Shown: positions 15,349 to 24,987 of the stretch, one piece after another | Layout: the number at the start of each line of letters is the position of its first letter | How positions within the stretch are numbered: the first letter of the stretch is position 1 | Origin: Methanobacteriota archaeon | GTDB taxonomy: Archaea; Thermoplasmatota; Poseidoniia; Poseidoniales; Thalassarchaeaceae | Reading direction: 5' to 3' | Assembly (NCBI GenBank): GCA_002720055.1 | Contig: PBGH01000012.1 | Span: 1-25,245, forward strand | DNA: 25,245 bases | The notes under the pieces: model-generated | Databases searched by the model: none | What the model was told of the DNA's origin: nothing | Seen by the model: the letters and a program-made list of their open reading frames with translations, nothing else | Position numbers and translations under genes: made by a program

Positions 15349-18300
15349 ATGAAGTCAGTCGCTAGACTTCTACTTCAGCCCAGCACTTGGGTTTGTATCC
15401 TGCTTACAACTACTTCTTTGACCTCATTTGTAGACAACGAAGAACGGATTGATGATTTTAGGTCAGAACTAGAAAATGAGAAAGTACCATTGTTCGCAAA
15501 TAGCCCCGGGCACACCGTTTTCGGCGAGTATGTTGGAGCTCACTGGTGTCCTCCGTGTATGAGTAGCTCATCACCATCCCTTACCAATCTCAAGGCGTCA
15601 AACTCGGAAGAGTTCACGTATGTTTCATTTTTCGAATCTAGCGCCGGCGGATGGCCCAATGACGCTCCGATCGGAAGGCAGACTCACATCATGCAGTCTT
15701 CGTCAGGATACCCAACTTTCTCATTCGCCGACCGACAATCAGGGAGCTGTTACAAGATTGGAGCTACTGGGACAAACTACTATGATTCTGATTTTACAAA
15801 TGGGGGGTGTATGAACGCATCGGCCAATGATTTCCAACTAGAACTCTCCATGAGTCTGAATTCCAGCACAGAAGATGTTTCCATACTTTTGAAAGCGATG
15901 TATGTTGGTTCTGAACCATCAATTGACGTACACGTTTACGGAGCGGTGACCGAGAAAATTGGCGCCGACTCATACGATAATGGGGTGAGGCCCCACCATA
16001 ACTGGAGGGGTTGGCTACTAAACGAAGCCGGTTCAGGATTCAAGCAACTAAGTCTGGTGCAGGGAGTTTGGTCTGAGCATACGTGGGTTTCTCCTCTCAG
16101 CCTGGTCAGAGCCGGAGGGGGAAATACGCAATGGGAAAACTTCTGGCCTGTGATGTCCCTTATGGACGGGCCCCATACTTCTTACAACGAATTCTACGTT
16201 TCCATTGATCCAGATATGGGGCCTATGATCGATGTAGGGATTTCAGATTTCAGTGTAGAAAATAAGCTTCAGTCCACCGGATTCATACCTGGGGATATTC
16301 TCGATCTAAGCGTATTTGTCACCAATAACGGTGTGGAGACTTATTCAGAGGGAGGGGACCTTGGAGTCTACCTCATCAGTGGCTCCGATGAAATATATCT
16401 AGGAGGGGAGGAAATCGGCTCCCTCGGAGTAGCGGGATCAATGTTATTTGAGATTGAATTCGATACCTCCAATATCGACCCCATAGTTTCTGGAGCCTCA
16501 ACGTTCAGAGCAAAACTAGTAGAAATGGGGAGCGATAGGAACTCATCCAATAACATGGCAGACGATATCGCACTACACGATCTACCGCCCACAGCATCCC
16601 AACCAGCGGCAACAAGCCCTACTTCATTTGAGAGAGGGGACGAAGTCCGATTCGAAACTACCGCGCTTTCCAACGATCTTGTAGACGATATAAATTCGAT
16701 GTTCCCAGTAATGGAGTACTCCAAGTCAGGTGAGGGGCAATGGGAATCATCTTGGGTCTCGGAGCCCGAGATAGCAGGCTCAGGTGCAAACTCCGTGTAT
16801 ATCCACACAATCCAGTCCCCTCCCAACGCAGAATCTGGATCTTACGATACAAGAGTAATGTGGGAAGACTCTGCAGGCCAGCAGAGTGATTGGCTAATCA
16901 CCTCTGATGCATTCGAGCTAAGGAACGCATTACCCAGGGTTTTAGGGAATGCCGACTCGGGTTTCGCAGGCCTTCCAACAGTGAAAGTAGACACCCTCGA
17001 AACGGTTTCCCTAATCGGACTTGTTAGGGATGCAGAGACCCCACTTTCGATGCTTTCTGTTTCCAGTGAAGCCATAGAGTTCAAGGGATGGAATCCAGCA
17101 ACCTCGGAGATAACCGTGCTTTTCGAGACGATCCAAGATGACCAATCAGGGAATCCCATTCCACAGGGGGTATATGTCACGATAGATGATGGAGAAGACG
17201 TGAACAACGGTATGCTTCAATTCAACGTCATTGAGAATGGAGCTCCTAGGTGGTCACCAATACCCACCCAGACGGTTTTCGAGGGAGGATCTGCCAGTAC
17301 GACCCTCACGGGGTACCTAACTGACTCCGACAACGAAGGAAACCCCCTCCCAGCAACGGGTCTGGAACTATCAATCGTCTCAAACTCAAATGATGGACTG
17401 ATCAACGTAACAATGATCGGACACACAATATCGGCTACAACCGTCGATGACGATAACCACGGCGTCGCAGAAATCGTGATAATGGCCAATGACGGAGAAA
17501 AATCATCCCAGACATCCTTAGTCTTCTTCGTTATCAACGTCAATGACCCCCCGTCACTTGACACTTCTAATCTGGAAGGACTCACACTGAAGTCAGGAGA
17601 GGTCTCCTCAATCGACCTATCTCCCCTTATTTCTGACATAGATGACCCCAGCGAAGAGGTCTGGGTAGATGCAGACTCCCCCGTCCCGGGAGCCGTTCAA
17701 TACGACCACATTAACAGTTTTTTGAACATGAGCTGGAACGAGCCCGGGGAGCATTCGGTGAAACTTACTCTCATTGACAGCCATGGCGATTGGAATATGT
17801 TCGAGTTCATCGTAACTGTACTAGATTCAAAACCCATTACATGGGATGGGAGCTCTCAAGGAGATCTGATAGTTTCACTCGAAGGATTAGAGATAGGAAA
17901 CGACCCGACCATTACGATTTCTAATGTCGGAGACGTAGATTTTGAAAATGTGGATGTTCGATGGTCGATATGCAATGGGATTGTAGGGATATGCCATTCT
18001 GCAGGATCCAATAATGGCCTAGGCACATTTCAGGCAATATCAACATCCGGATCCGGATTATCTATGGGCGATTACATCACGCTTTCTGTCAAGGGTGTGG
18101 ACACTGACGGCTGGGAGAGGGAGACAGTTGAGCCTGTAGAAATCAAGGTCCCCACCAAATCAGATCCCGAAATAATCACATCTCCGGATGAAGATGGCTC
18201 AGAAAACGAGAAAACACAGGATTCCGGTAGCGACCAGTCAGGCTTCTCTAGCGTGGAACTGTTAGTTGGCGCGATGATCCTCATCTTATTCATAGGGGGG

Positions 18301-18570
18301 GGGACTATGGCAGGTCTGTATTTCTCTGGCTCACTATCTGGGAATAGGAATACTTCGCGGAAGTCCAGGCCACGTGTCCCCGGAGATGAAAATGCCATTG
18401 AGAAAGAAGACGAGCAAGAAGAAGAGTATGTCGACTTCGAGGAACAGCCTGAAGTTCCCGAAAAACAGCAAGAGCAGAACCCCCCAATTCCAGAGGATGG
18501 CTTGCCTGAGGGTTGGACTATTGAGCAATGGAAGTACTATGGAGAGGAATGGCTAAATAGGCAAAATTGA
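15349..18570 (+). CDS. Large membrane-anchored extracellular protein with N-terminal CPPC thioredoxin-like domain
   Basis: From the ATG at 15349 the product is 1,073 residues: a signal peptide (MKSVARLLLQPSTWVCILLTTTS), a thioredoxin-like region with GAHWCPPCM (C67, C70) and a later cis-Pro-like SGYPTF, then a long beta-rich ectodomain. This includes a CARDB-like D-I-G-x-S-D-F...VFVTNNG segment (~300-390) and cadherin/Ig-like units with NDPPSL and PVFEGG-type turns. A TM helix (~970-990) is followed by an acidic tail ending in GLPEGWTIEQWKYYGEEWL. Further ATGs at 15286 and 15316 would put a hydrophobic stretch ahead of the signal peptide and are less likely. A role in extracellular disulfide exchange or redox is inferred from CPPC; targets are unknown. 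Confidence 0.86.
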   Translation: MKSVARLLLQPSTWVCILLTTTSLTSFVDNEERIDDFRSELENEKVPLFANSPGHTVFGEYVGAHWCPPCMSSSSPSLTNLKASNSEEFTYVSFFESSAGGWPNDAPIGRQTHIMQSSSGYPTFSFADRQSGSCYKIGATGTNYYDSDFTNGGCMNASANDFQLELSMSLNSSTEDVSILLKAMYVGSEPSIDVHVYGAVTEKIGADSYDNGVRPHHNWRGWLLNEAGSGFKQLSLVQGVWSEHTWVSPLSLVRAGGGNTQWENFWPVMSLMDGPHTSYNEFYVSIDPDMGPMIDVGISDFSVENKLQSTGFIPGDILDLSVFVTNNGVETYSEGGDLGVYLISGSDEIYLGGEEIGSLGVAGSMLFEIEFDTSNIDPIVSGASTFRAKLVEMGSDRNSSNNMADDIALHDLPPTASQPAATSPTSFERGDEVRFETTALSNDLVDDINSMFPVMEYSKSGEGQWESSWVSEPEIAGSGANSVYIHTIQSPPNAESGSYDTRVMWEDSAGQQSDWLITSDAFELRNALPRVLGNADSGFAGLPTVKVDTLETVSLIGLVRDAETPLSMLSVSSEAIEFKGWNPATSEITVLFETIQDDQSGNPIPQGVYVTIDDGEDVNNGMLQFNVIENGAPRWSPIPTQTVFEGGSASTTLTGYLTDSDNEGNPLPATGLELSIVSNSNDGLINVTMIGHTISATTVDDDNHGVAEIVIMANDGEKSSQTSLVFFVINVNDPPSLDTSNLEGLTLKSGEVSSIDLSPLISDIDDPSEEVWVDADSPVPGAVQYDHINSFLNMSWNEPGEHSVKLTLIDSHGDWNMFEFIVTVLDSKPITWDGSSQGDLIVSLEGLEIGNDPTITISNVGDVDFENVDVRWSICNGIVGICHSAGSNNGLGTFQAISTSGSGLSMGDYITLSVKGVDTDGWERETVEPVEIKVPTKSDPEIITSPDEDGSENEKTQDSGSDQSGFSSVELLVGAMILILFIGGGTMAGLYFSGSLSGNRNTSRKSRPRVPGDENAIEKEDEQEEEYVDFEEQPEVPEKQQEQNPPIPEDGLPEGWTIEQWKYYGEEWLNRQN

Positions 18571-18588
18571 CAATCTTCCTCTCCATAC

Positions 18589-18615
18589 TTGTTAAACGCA
18601 CCTTCAAGAAGGTGC
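18589..18615 (+). promoter_or_regulatory. Putative lonB promoter with a perfect inverted repeat
   Basis: A TATA-like TTGTTAAAC (18589-18597) is followed directly by GCACCTTC-AA-GAAGGTGC (18598-18615), an 8-bp perfect inverted repeat with a 2-base centre. Transcription would start near 18620, so the palindrome lies between the TATA box and the start, where a repressor could block polymerase. It could also be a terminator of the upstream gene (stop at 18570), but it has no T-run. A strong GAGGTG (18635-18640) lies 8 nt before the lonB ATG. Confidence 0.4.
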
Positions 18616-18648
18616 TACTTACAGGAAGGTCCCTGAGGTGCAATTGTC

Positions 18649-20703
18649 ATGACGGAAAATGAGGTCCCCGAACAAGACTTAGACGAAGAGTCTGAAGACC
18701 CCATTGAGTCATGGGAGGAAGGCTCCGCATTCGGAGTATCCGACGATAGCGATCCGCTGTGCGAGACTCCGGTAGAGGACTGGATAATGGGAATAGACAT
18801 CGAATCAACGGAGCAAGTCCCAATCCCAGAAAAACTGGTTGACCAGGTAATAGGGCAAGAGGCCGCTTCAATCGTAGTCAGAAAGGCCTCAGAACAACGA
18901 CGTCACATGATCATGGTCGGTGAGCCCGGGACCGGAAAGTCCATGCTAGCAAGATCGATGACAGAGTTCCTCCCTCCCGAGCAGCTTGAGGACGTCCTGG
19001 TCTACAGGAATCACGAGGATGAGAACGAGCCCAAGGTAAGAACAGTTCCCGCCGGCAGAGGATCCAGGCTGATCGCAGAACGAAGATCACACGTCCGTCA
19101 GCAGAGGGAGAGGACTAACAGGACACTGCTCTTCATTGCGCTGGTTGTAGGCGCAGCGCTTCTCCTGGCCACCATCTCTTCGGGAGAAATTCTAACATTC
19201 ATTTTTGGATCGTTCATTCTTGTTTTCGGATACTTTTTCCTACGCTCAAGACTAACCGCGGGGGATGAGTCAAATATCCCTAAACTGCTGATTAAGCACG
19301 AGCGCAGTGACGAACCCCCATTCATAGACGCAACTGGAAGCCTGGCAGGCGCTCTTCTAGGGGACGTTAGACACGACCCATTCCAATCCGGTGCAGATTT
19401 GGCAACACCTGCTCACGAGAGGGTCGAGCCAGGCGCTGTTCACAGAGCGAACAAGGGAGTCCTGTACATAGACGAGATCAGGATGCTGAGAATGGAAGAG
19501 CAACAGGCACTCCTCGTGGCAATGCAGGAGCGTGAACTCTCGATAAGCGGGCGCTCAGAGAGGTCTTCTGGAGCCCTGACGAAGTCAGAGCCAGTCCCAA
19601 CAGATTTCATACTAGTCGCCGCAGGGAATCTTGACAGTATCCAAAACATGCATCCAGCATTGAGAAGCAGGATAAGGGGTTACGGATACGAGGTATACGT
19701 CAACACGGACATGAAGGATACTGAGAGGAACAGGCGAAGGCTGATTCGCTTCATCGCTCAAGAGGTCAGAAACGAGATGACCAAGGATACGGGCAAGGCC
19801 ATACCCCACTTCGATAAGACTGCTATTTCCTTGGTACTGAAGGAAGCTCAAAGGAGGAGTGGTAGGAGGGGCAAGCTCTCCCTGAGGCTTCGCGAGCTGG
19901 GAGGACTTGTCAGAATAGCCGGCGACCTAGCTGCCGAGGACTCATCTAAACTCACCCAGTCTAAACACGTCGTCAGAGCGCGGGCAATCGCAAAACCGTT
20001 GGAGCAGCAAGTTGCCGATAGGTATCTGGAAAGGCAATCTGAGTATTCTATGCTGGTCAATGAGGGTACCAGAGTGGGCAGAGTCAACGGCCTCGCGGTA
20101 CTCGGGGCCGACACAGGGCTATCGGACTACTCCGGAGTCGTACTGCCAGTCGAAGCGATGGTCACGCCCACTCAGGGGAGGTCCGGCCAGGTAATTGCAA
20201 CCGGCGGGCTATCTGACCTAGCTAAGGAAAGCGTAACTAATATCAGCGCGGTAGTGAAGAAGCTCACCGGTAAGGACATCAGGGACTACGACCTCCACGT
20301 TCAGTTTCCGGGAACTCACAACGTGGATGGTGACAGCGCTTCAATAACCATGGCAACTGCCATTATCAGCGCGTTCGAGGGCGTCCCAATCGACCAGAAC
20401 CTAGCAATGACGGGATCGTTGACAGTCCGCGGCGAAGTCCTCCCGATCGGAGGGGTCTCTGCTAAGATCGAGGCGGCTGCCAAGTCCGGGATCAAGCGCG
20501 TAGTCATCCCTAGGTCCAACATGAATGACGTTCTGATAGACGAAAAGTACGAGGCCCAAGTTGAGATACTAGCTGTCGACTCCCTCGACGAGGTGCTGGA
20601 ATACGCATTGGTCGGAAAGGAAGAAAAGGTCAGTCTAGTCGAGAGGCTGGCGCAGGTTATCGACACGATATCCACTGGCACAGACACGCAGCCATCTGCA
20701 TGA
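18649..20703 (+). CDS. lonB: Membrane-anchored archaeal Lon protease (LonB)
   Basis: This 684-residue ATP-dependent protease has Walker A GEPGTGKS (91-98), Walker B VLYIDEI (271-277) and two adjacent TM helices (~159-178, 181-198) inserted in the AAA+ domain, as in archaeal LonB. The C-terminal proteolytic domain has S563 in VDGDSASI and K606 in GGVSAKIEAA, a Ser-Lys dyad. The residues around S563 (D-G-D-S-A-S) are standard. The first ~45 residues are acidic and longer than in most LonB. The enzyme degrades damaged and short-lived membrane or cytosolic proteins at the inner face of the membrane. The Shine-Dalgarno sequence and the palindromic promoter upstream suggest regulated transcription. 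Confidence 0.95.
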   Translation: MTENEVPEQDLDEESEDPIESWEEGSAFGVSDDSDPLCETPVEDWIMGIDIESTEQVPIPEKLVDQVIGQEAASIVVRKASEQRRHMIMVGEPGTGKSMLARSMTEFLPPEQLEDVLVYRNHEDENEPKVRTVPAGRGSRLIAERRSHVRQQRERTNRTLLFIALVVGAALLLATISSGEILTFIFGSFILVFGYFFLRSRLTAGDESNIPKLLIKHERSDEPPFIDATGSLAGALLGDVRHDPFQSGADLATPAHERVEPGAVHRANKGVLYIDEIRMLRMEEQQALLVAMQERELSISGRSERSSGALTKSEPVPTDFILVAAGNLDSIQNMHPALRSRIRGYGYEVYVNTDMKDTERNRRRLIRFIAQEVRNEMTKDTGKAIPHFDKTAISLVLKEAQRRSGRRGKLSLRLRELGGLVRIAGDLAAEDSSKLTQSKHVVRARAIAKPLEQQVADRYLERQSEYSMLVNEGTRVGRVNGLAVLGADTGLSDYSGVVLPVEAMVTPTQGRSGQVIATGGLSDLAKESVTNISAVVKKLTGKDIRDYDLHVQFPGTHNVDGDSASITMATAIISAFEGVPIDQNLAMTGSLTVRGEVLPIGGVSAKIEAAAKSGIKRVVIPRSNMNDVLIDEKYEAQVEILAVDSLDEVLEYALVGKEEKVSLVERLAQVIDTISTGTDTQPSA

Positions 20704-20751
20704 GTACCTACCAATCTTTCAAGTGCCATTCACCACAGCGCGCTCGGTAGA

Positions 20752-22089
20752 ATGGCCGCCGACAAACGCTCTCCAATGGGGATCCTCTTCCTCGTCGTCT
20801 TGGTTGATATGCTGGGCCTGACCCTAGTCATACCGTTCCTGACATACTTCGTTCAGGACCTCGCATCAGCCGGCGGGATTGTGGACAGGGGGGAACGCGA
20901 CTTCTGGGTTGGCATCGTAATTGCCACCTACTCATTGGCCCAGTTCATCTCGACTCCTATACTCGGCGCCATATCAGATCGCTTCGGCAGAAGGCCGGTT
21001 TTGATGTTCGGTTTAGCTGCTAACTCGATCTTCTTCATTGTCTTCGGCCTTTCTGGTAGCCTAGCAATGGCGTTAGTCGCACGATTCTTGGCAGGTGCTG
21101 GCAATGGGAACATTGCAGTAGCAAAGGCATACATCGGCGACATCAGCAAGGACGATGAGGTTGCAAGTAGGATGGGGATGCTGGGAGCAGCGTTCGGCCT
21201 AGGATTCATGGTCGGCCCATTCATCGGCGGCATCCTCTCAGATCCCGCGACAGGGTTCGGAGGCCCGTTCGATAACCAGTTCTGGTCCGACTACCCCTAT
21301 CTCCTACCATGCATATTCTCGAGCGTGATGTCATCTGTAGCACTCATACTAGCCATCTTCAAGCTCCCTGAAAGTCTTCCGAGGGAGCTGAGGTCAACAT
21401 CTCAGAAATCACCGCTTTCACAGCTGGGAGAGACTTTCTCCACGATAACATCCGTGATACGAACCCCCACAATATCATCCCTAGTCAACGTGAACTTCCT
21501 GTTCCTTATCGGATTCACCATGATGCATGGGACGTTCATACTCTTCACTTCCATGGAAACCGGAAGCGGAGGCCTGGGTTGGAGCGAGAGGGAAAACGGA
21601 TGGGTTTTCGCCTTCATCGGGCTGATGGGTGTCGTCGTACAGGGGGGGCTGATCACGCCCCTGACTCGAAGATTCAGCCTCAGAGGTATGATGCTAGCTG
21701 GTACTGCACTCACCGGCATTGGAATCGCAAGCATACCATATGCTTCTGCAGACATGTCAATGCTCATTTTCTGGTCATTCTGCGCAGCATTCGCGATTGG
21801 TAACGGAATCTACTCCCCCACCCAAAGCTCACTTCTGACATTCGCCTCCAAGGAAGGGGGCTACGAACTAGGTACGATAATGGGTGCCCAGGAGGGACTT
21901 GGGGCCCTTGCTCGTATCCTGGGGCCCCTACTATCGGCCTACATCTGGGCAAATACCGTCGAGGGCGAAGGCCTCTGGTCGTACCATACATGTTTCAGAG
22001 TCTCCGGGCTATTCTTCTTGGTAGCACTTTTACTCCAGCTACGACTAGGCGGACTGCAGGCCGGCAAGCCCGAACCAAGGAGCCTCTAG
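20752..22089 (+). CDS. MFS transporter, TetA/DHA1-like
   Basis: This 445-residue protein has about 12 hydrophobic segments, with the MFS motif A signature ISDRFGRRPVL (between TM2 and TM3) and the conserved GAGNGNIAVAKAYIGDI in the region of TM4. It is likely a proton-driven exporter of small molecules of the DHA1 type. It lies 48 bp after lonB and one base before the isoaspartyl peptidase ATG, so it probably shares its transcript. The end of its coding sequence also provides AAGGAG, the Shine-Dalgarno sequence for the next gene. The substrate cannot be told from sequence. Confidence 0.9.
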   Translation: MAADKRSPMGILFLVVLVDMLGLTLVIPFLTYFVQDLASAGGIVDRGERDFWVGIVIATYSLAQFISTPILGAISDRFGRRPVLMFGLAANSIFFIVFGLSGSLAMALVARFLAGAGNGNIAVAKAYIGDISKDDEVASRMGMLGAAFGLGFMVGPFIGGILSDPATGFGGPFDNQFWSDYPYLLPCIFSSVMSSVALILAIFKLPESLPRELRSTSQKSPLSQLGETFSTITSVIRTPTISSLVNVNFLFLIGFTMMHGTFILFTSMETGSGGLGWSERENGWVFAFIGLMGVVVQGGLITPLTRRFSLRGMMLAGTALTGIGIASIPYASADMSMLIFWSFCAAFAIGNGIYSPTQSSLLTFASKEGGYELGTIMGAQEGLGALARILGPLLSAYIWANTVEGEGLWSYHTCFRVSGLFFLVALLLQLRLGGLQAGKPEPRSL

Positions 22090-22090
22090 A

Positions 22091-22882
22091 ATGTCAGTGC
22101 CAGCAGTCGTAGCCCACGGTGGAGCTGGGGCCGGGCCCGAGAGGCTAGCCAACGTCGAGAGGGCAGTGGCTATAGCAGCAGGGGTGCTAAGCTCGGGAGG
22201 GTCAGCAGTCGAGGCTGCAATCGAGGCCTGCACCGCACTAGAGGACGATCCAGTCTTCAACGCAGGTACCGGCTCGGTCTTCAGGACGGACGGCTCCGTA
22301 TCGCTGGATGCCTCCATCCAGACTTCAGATGGCAGGATGGGATTTGTCATCGGGATGGGGGAAACGCCCAATCCCATCAGAGTCGCTGCTAGCCTCCTTG
22401 ATGAGGACATAAATGGCCTGTGCGGTGATGGGGCTAGTTACTGGGCCGATGAGAAGGGATTCAAGAGATCCCAGGTGCAGGGGAGGAAACCCTTCGGCGG
22501 GGCTACAGACACTGTGGGAGTTTTGACTAGGGATAGGGGCGGACTAATCGCCTGCGCCACGAGCACAGGCGGTTGCAGCGATATGCCACCCGGAAGGGTA
22601 GGGGACGTTCCGCTACCTGGGAGTGGATTCTGGGTCCAAGAAGGAGTAGGGGTGGGCGCTACCGGAATAGGTGAGGCGATCACTCGCGGACTCCTCAGCT
22701 TCAAGGTCGCAGAACTTATCTCTAAGGGAGGGGAGATCGAGAAATCCATGATGAAAGCTCTGGATGATTCGATAGAGGAAGGGGCCGAAGTGGGGATAAT
22801 CGCCCTCTCCTCAGAAGGCACGGGCCATGGCATATCGAATAGCGAGAATATGCCCTGGTCATCCTGGATCGCTAGAAAGTGA
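22091..22882 (+). CDS. Isoaspartyl peptidase / plant-type L-asparaginase (Ntn hydrolase)
   Basis: The 263-residue precursor shows the self-cleavage site D140-T141-V-G (T141 would be the nucleophile after autocleavage), STGG (158-161), GRVGDVPLPGSG and TGIGEAITRG, in family order. It hydrolyses beta-aspartyl peptides or asparagine in the cytosol, useful for recycling damaged protein. It is shorter than typical members (~300-320) but all motifs are kept. AAGGAG lies 8 nt upstream within the MFS gene. Cleavage has not been tested here. Confidence 0.9.
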   Translation: MSVPAVVAHGGAGAGPERLANVERAVAIAAGVLSSGGSAVEAAIEACTALEDDPVFNAGTGSVFRTDGSVSLDASIQTSDGRMGFVIGMGETPNPIRVAASLLDEDINGLCGDGASYWADEKGFKRSQVQGRKPFGGATDTVGVLTRDRGGLIACATSTGGCSDMPPGRVGDVPLPGSGFWVQEGVGVGATGIGEAITRGLLSFKVAELISKGGEIEKSMMKALDDSIEEGAEVGIIALSSEGTGHGISNSENMPWSSWIARK

Positions 22883-22943
22883 AACGACCCCTTTGGGATG
22901 CGCTTAAGGGCGAATCTCCTTTGGCGGGTTCGGAGATGGTTGC

Positions 22944-23219
22944 TTGTCAGATTTGGATTCGCGAATCAAACAGATCGCTCAAGTACTGGCTCAACTAGAC
23001 GATAACCAGGTCCCCAGGAATATAAGAACCGCAGCAAAGGAATCCGTAGACAAGTGGCTCCTCAACGATGACAAGGATATGGATGTCCGACTAGGGATGA
23101 CCGCATCCATACTCGACGAGATATTCAATGACCCCAATCTGCCAGGCCACTATGGTCCATTATGCCTCCAGATACAGGCGGCATTGGAGGAGATGCTGAA
23201 TGAAGTCAGTCGCTCCTAG
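22944..23219 (+). CDS. UPF0147 family protein
   Basis: This 91-residue, fully helical-looking, acidic/basic mixed protein has the UPF0147 signature: QVPRNIRTAAKESVDKWL, the D-M-D-V-R-L-G-M-T-A-S-I-L-D-E-I run, then N-D-P-N-L-P-G-H-Y-G. The start appears to be TTG at 22944; GGAG lies 9 nt upstream, and the nearby ATG at 22936 opens a different short frame. The family is widespread in archaea and its function is unknown. Confidence 0.85.
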   Translation: MSDLDSRIKQIAQVLAQLDDNQVPRNIRTAAKESVDKWLLNDDKDMDVRLGMTASILDEIFNDPNLPGHYGPLCLQIQAALEEMLNEVSRS

Positions 23220-23248
23220 GTTTGAATAGAAAAAACCCGTCAGGAACA

Positions 23249-24376
23249 ATGATTTGGATGGGCCAGTGGATCAATCTATCTTATGCAAATGTCGCAACCA
23301 CCTCCCCAATGGCCCATAGGGTAGCTTCGGAATGGGCCGATTCTCTCGCTAGAGGGGGGGCAGCGGAATTCGATGGCGAGGCAGAGAAGAATGGGATGAT
23401 GCCTCTTCGTAATGCTTCATCAAAACTACTATCCTGCGACTTGGGGCATGTCTGTGTCGGATCAAGCGCCACGGAACTAATGTGTTCCATTGCATGGGCA
23501 CTCCCGCCGAGGGGCGGATCAAACATAGTCTCCACTAGGTCATCCTTCCCGTCCACAGTATATCCGTGGGCTAGAGTAGCCGCTGAGAGTGCTGCCGAGG
23601 TCAGACTCGCGGAACACGATGAGAACCTATACACCAAACCCGAGGATATACTCTCAATGATAGATGAGGACACTTCCATAGTGGCATTGTCCCACGTGGA
23701 GTTCTCAAACGGCCAAAGGTATGACTTGCAGAATTTCTCAGATGCAGCCCACTCGGTAGGGGCAATTCTCGTTGTTGATGCGACCCAATCCATGGGCATG
23801 GTCCCAATAGATGCGTATGCCTCTGGGGCGGACGCAATTGTCTCTTCCGGATACAAGTGGCTCAGAGGGACTTATGGGGCAGCAGTTGGATTCTTCTCCC
23901 CAAACATCCTCAAGGATTTGAACCCGGGACTAGTTGGTTTCAGGAGTAACTCTGACCTCTGGGATCTGAGGGCGGATAGACTGGAACTACCGGAGGATGC
24001 AAGCAAATTCGAGTACACTACAATTCATTTCGGGGCCGTCCACGGGCTTGCTGCAGCAATCGAGGAATTGAATAAGATCGGCATGGAAAACGTATGGGAG
24101 CATGACTTGAAACTAGCTGAGTGCCTTATCCGGGGGGTAGAAAAAATGGGTGTAGAGGTAATTTCACCTCAATCCGAAGCCGAGAGAAGCGCGATAGTCA
24201 GCCTAAGGATGCCGGAAGGTGAAAGTAGCGAGGATATAGCCCACAGGCTACAGTCTGAGTTCTCAATTCTGGTCACCAGTAGATCAGGGATGCTGAGAAT
24301 CTCTCCCCACATAGATAATGACATTGGGGATATTGAATCATTTCTTTCCGCTTTGAGGGGGATTCTTCAAACATAG
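23249..24376 (+). CDS. Class V aminotransferase / cysteine desulfurase-like PLP enzyme
   Basis: From the ATG at 23249 the protein is 375 residues; the PLP lysine is K203 in SSGYKWLRG, with D177 in VDATQSMG and H149 in SHVEFSNG, the usual class V trio. Residue order is typical of SufS/CsdB-, isopenicillin-N-epimerase- and kynureninase-like enzymes. I see no Cys on the mobile loop typical of desulfurases, so desulfuration is not assured. A TTG at 23222 in frame is a second possible start; AGGA before 23249 favours the ATG. The 3' end overlaps the convergent LysE gene by 10 bp. Confidence 0.86.
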   Translation: MIWMGQWINLSYANVATTSPMAHRVASEWADSLARGGAAEFDGEAEKNGMMPLRNASSKLLSCDLGHVCVGSSATELMCSIAWALPPRGGSNIVSTRSSFPSTVYPWARVAAESAAEVRLAEHDENLYTKPEDILSMIDEDTSIVALSHVEFSNGQRYDLQNFSDAAHSVGAILVVDATQSMGMVPIDAYASGADAIVSSGYKWLRGTYGAAVGFFSPNILKDLNPGLVGFRSNSDLWDLRADRLELPEDASKFEYTTIHFGAVHGLAAAIEELNKIGMENVWEHDLKLAECLIRGVEKMGVEVISPQSEAERSAIVSLRMPEGESSEDIAHRLQSEFSILVTSRSGMLRISPHIDNDIGDIESFLSALRGILQT

Positions 24377-24987
24377 GGGCTGATTATCGCTCCAGCTATT
24401 GCGAACATAATCAAGGCAATGCCTCTGTCAATTACTCTCCATGCCTCTGGTTTGTTAAGCAATTTAGACGCCCTCTTCGCTCCAAATCCTAGGGTGAAGA
24501 AGAATAGGAATGACGCTGAGGTCGCTCCAAGGCCAAATGCCAATTTCTCATTCCCAGAAAATCCCGTAGATGCTCCGCCAATCAGGAGAAGTGTGTCGAA
24601 GTAAACGTGAGGATTTAGGAATGTTATTGCCAGTGCAGTTCCAATAGTAGGGAAAAGCGCTCCCTCGGCATTACCGTCTAGTGAAATAGCCTCGGGATTC
24701 ATTGATGATTTTACTCTGAGAAAACCATATCCAACCAGGAAAAGAGAGGCCGAAGCGGCTATCACGGGCTTGGCCCCTTCGACACTCGAAACAAACGAAC
24801 CGACCCCTAAAATCCCAATCGTGATTAAGCCAGCATCGGATATTGAGCAGACCAGACAAGTGACTAGTACGTGAGATCTCTTTAGACCCTGCCTCATAAC
24901 GAATGCATTCTGAGGGCCTATGGCTAGAATCAAACCCAGACTGAGTGCAAATCCCTCGAGTCCCGCAGACTCGACACCCATGCTCAT
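24367..24987 (-). CDS. lysE: LysE/ArgO-family amino-acid exporter
   Basis: This 206-residue, six-TM protein has [19 protein letters not shown] near the start and [18 protein letters not shown] later, both hallmarks of the LysE/ArgO group that exports lysine or arginine. A GTG at 25035 in frame would add [11 protein letters not shown]..., but that stretch is the end of rpl40e read in another frame. The ATG at 24987, which overlaps the rpl40e stop as ATGA, is the better start. The pairing suggests translational coupling with the ribosomal protein gene. The substrate is inferred from the family. Confidence 0.9.
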   Translation of the reverse strand: MSMGVESAGLEGFALSLGLILAIGPQNAFVMRQGLKRSHVLVTCLVCSISDAGLITIGILGVGSFVSSVEGAKPVIAASASLFLVGYGFLRVKSSMNPEAISLDGNAEGALFPTIGTALAITFLNPHVYFDTLLLIGGASTGFSGNEKLAFGLGATSASFLFFFTLGFGAKRASKLLNKPEAWRVIDRGIALIMFAIAGAIISPYV

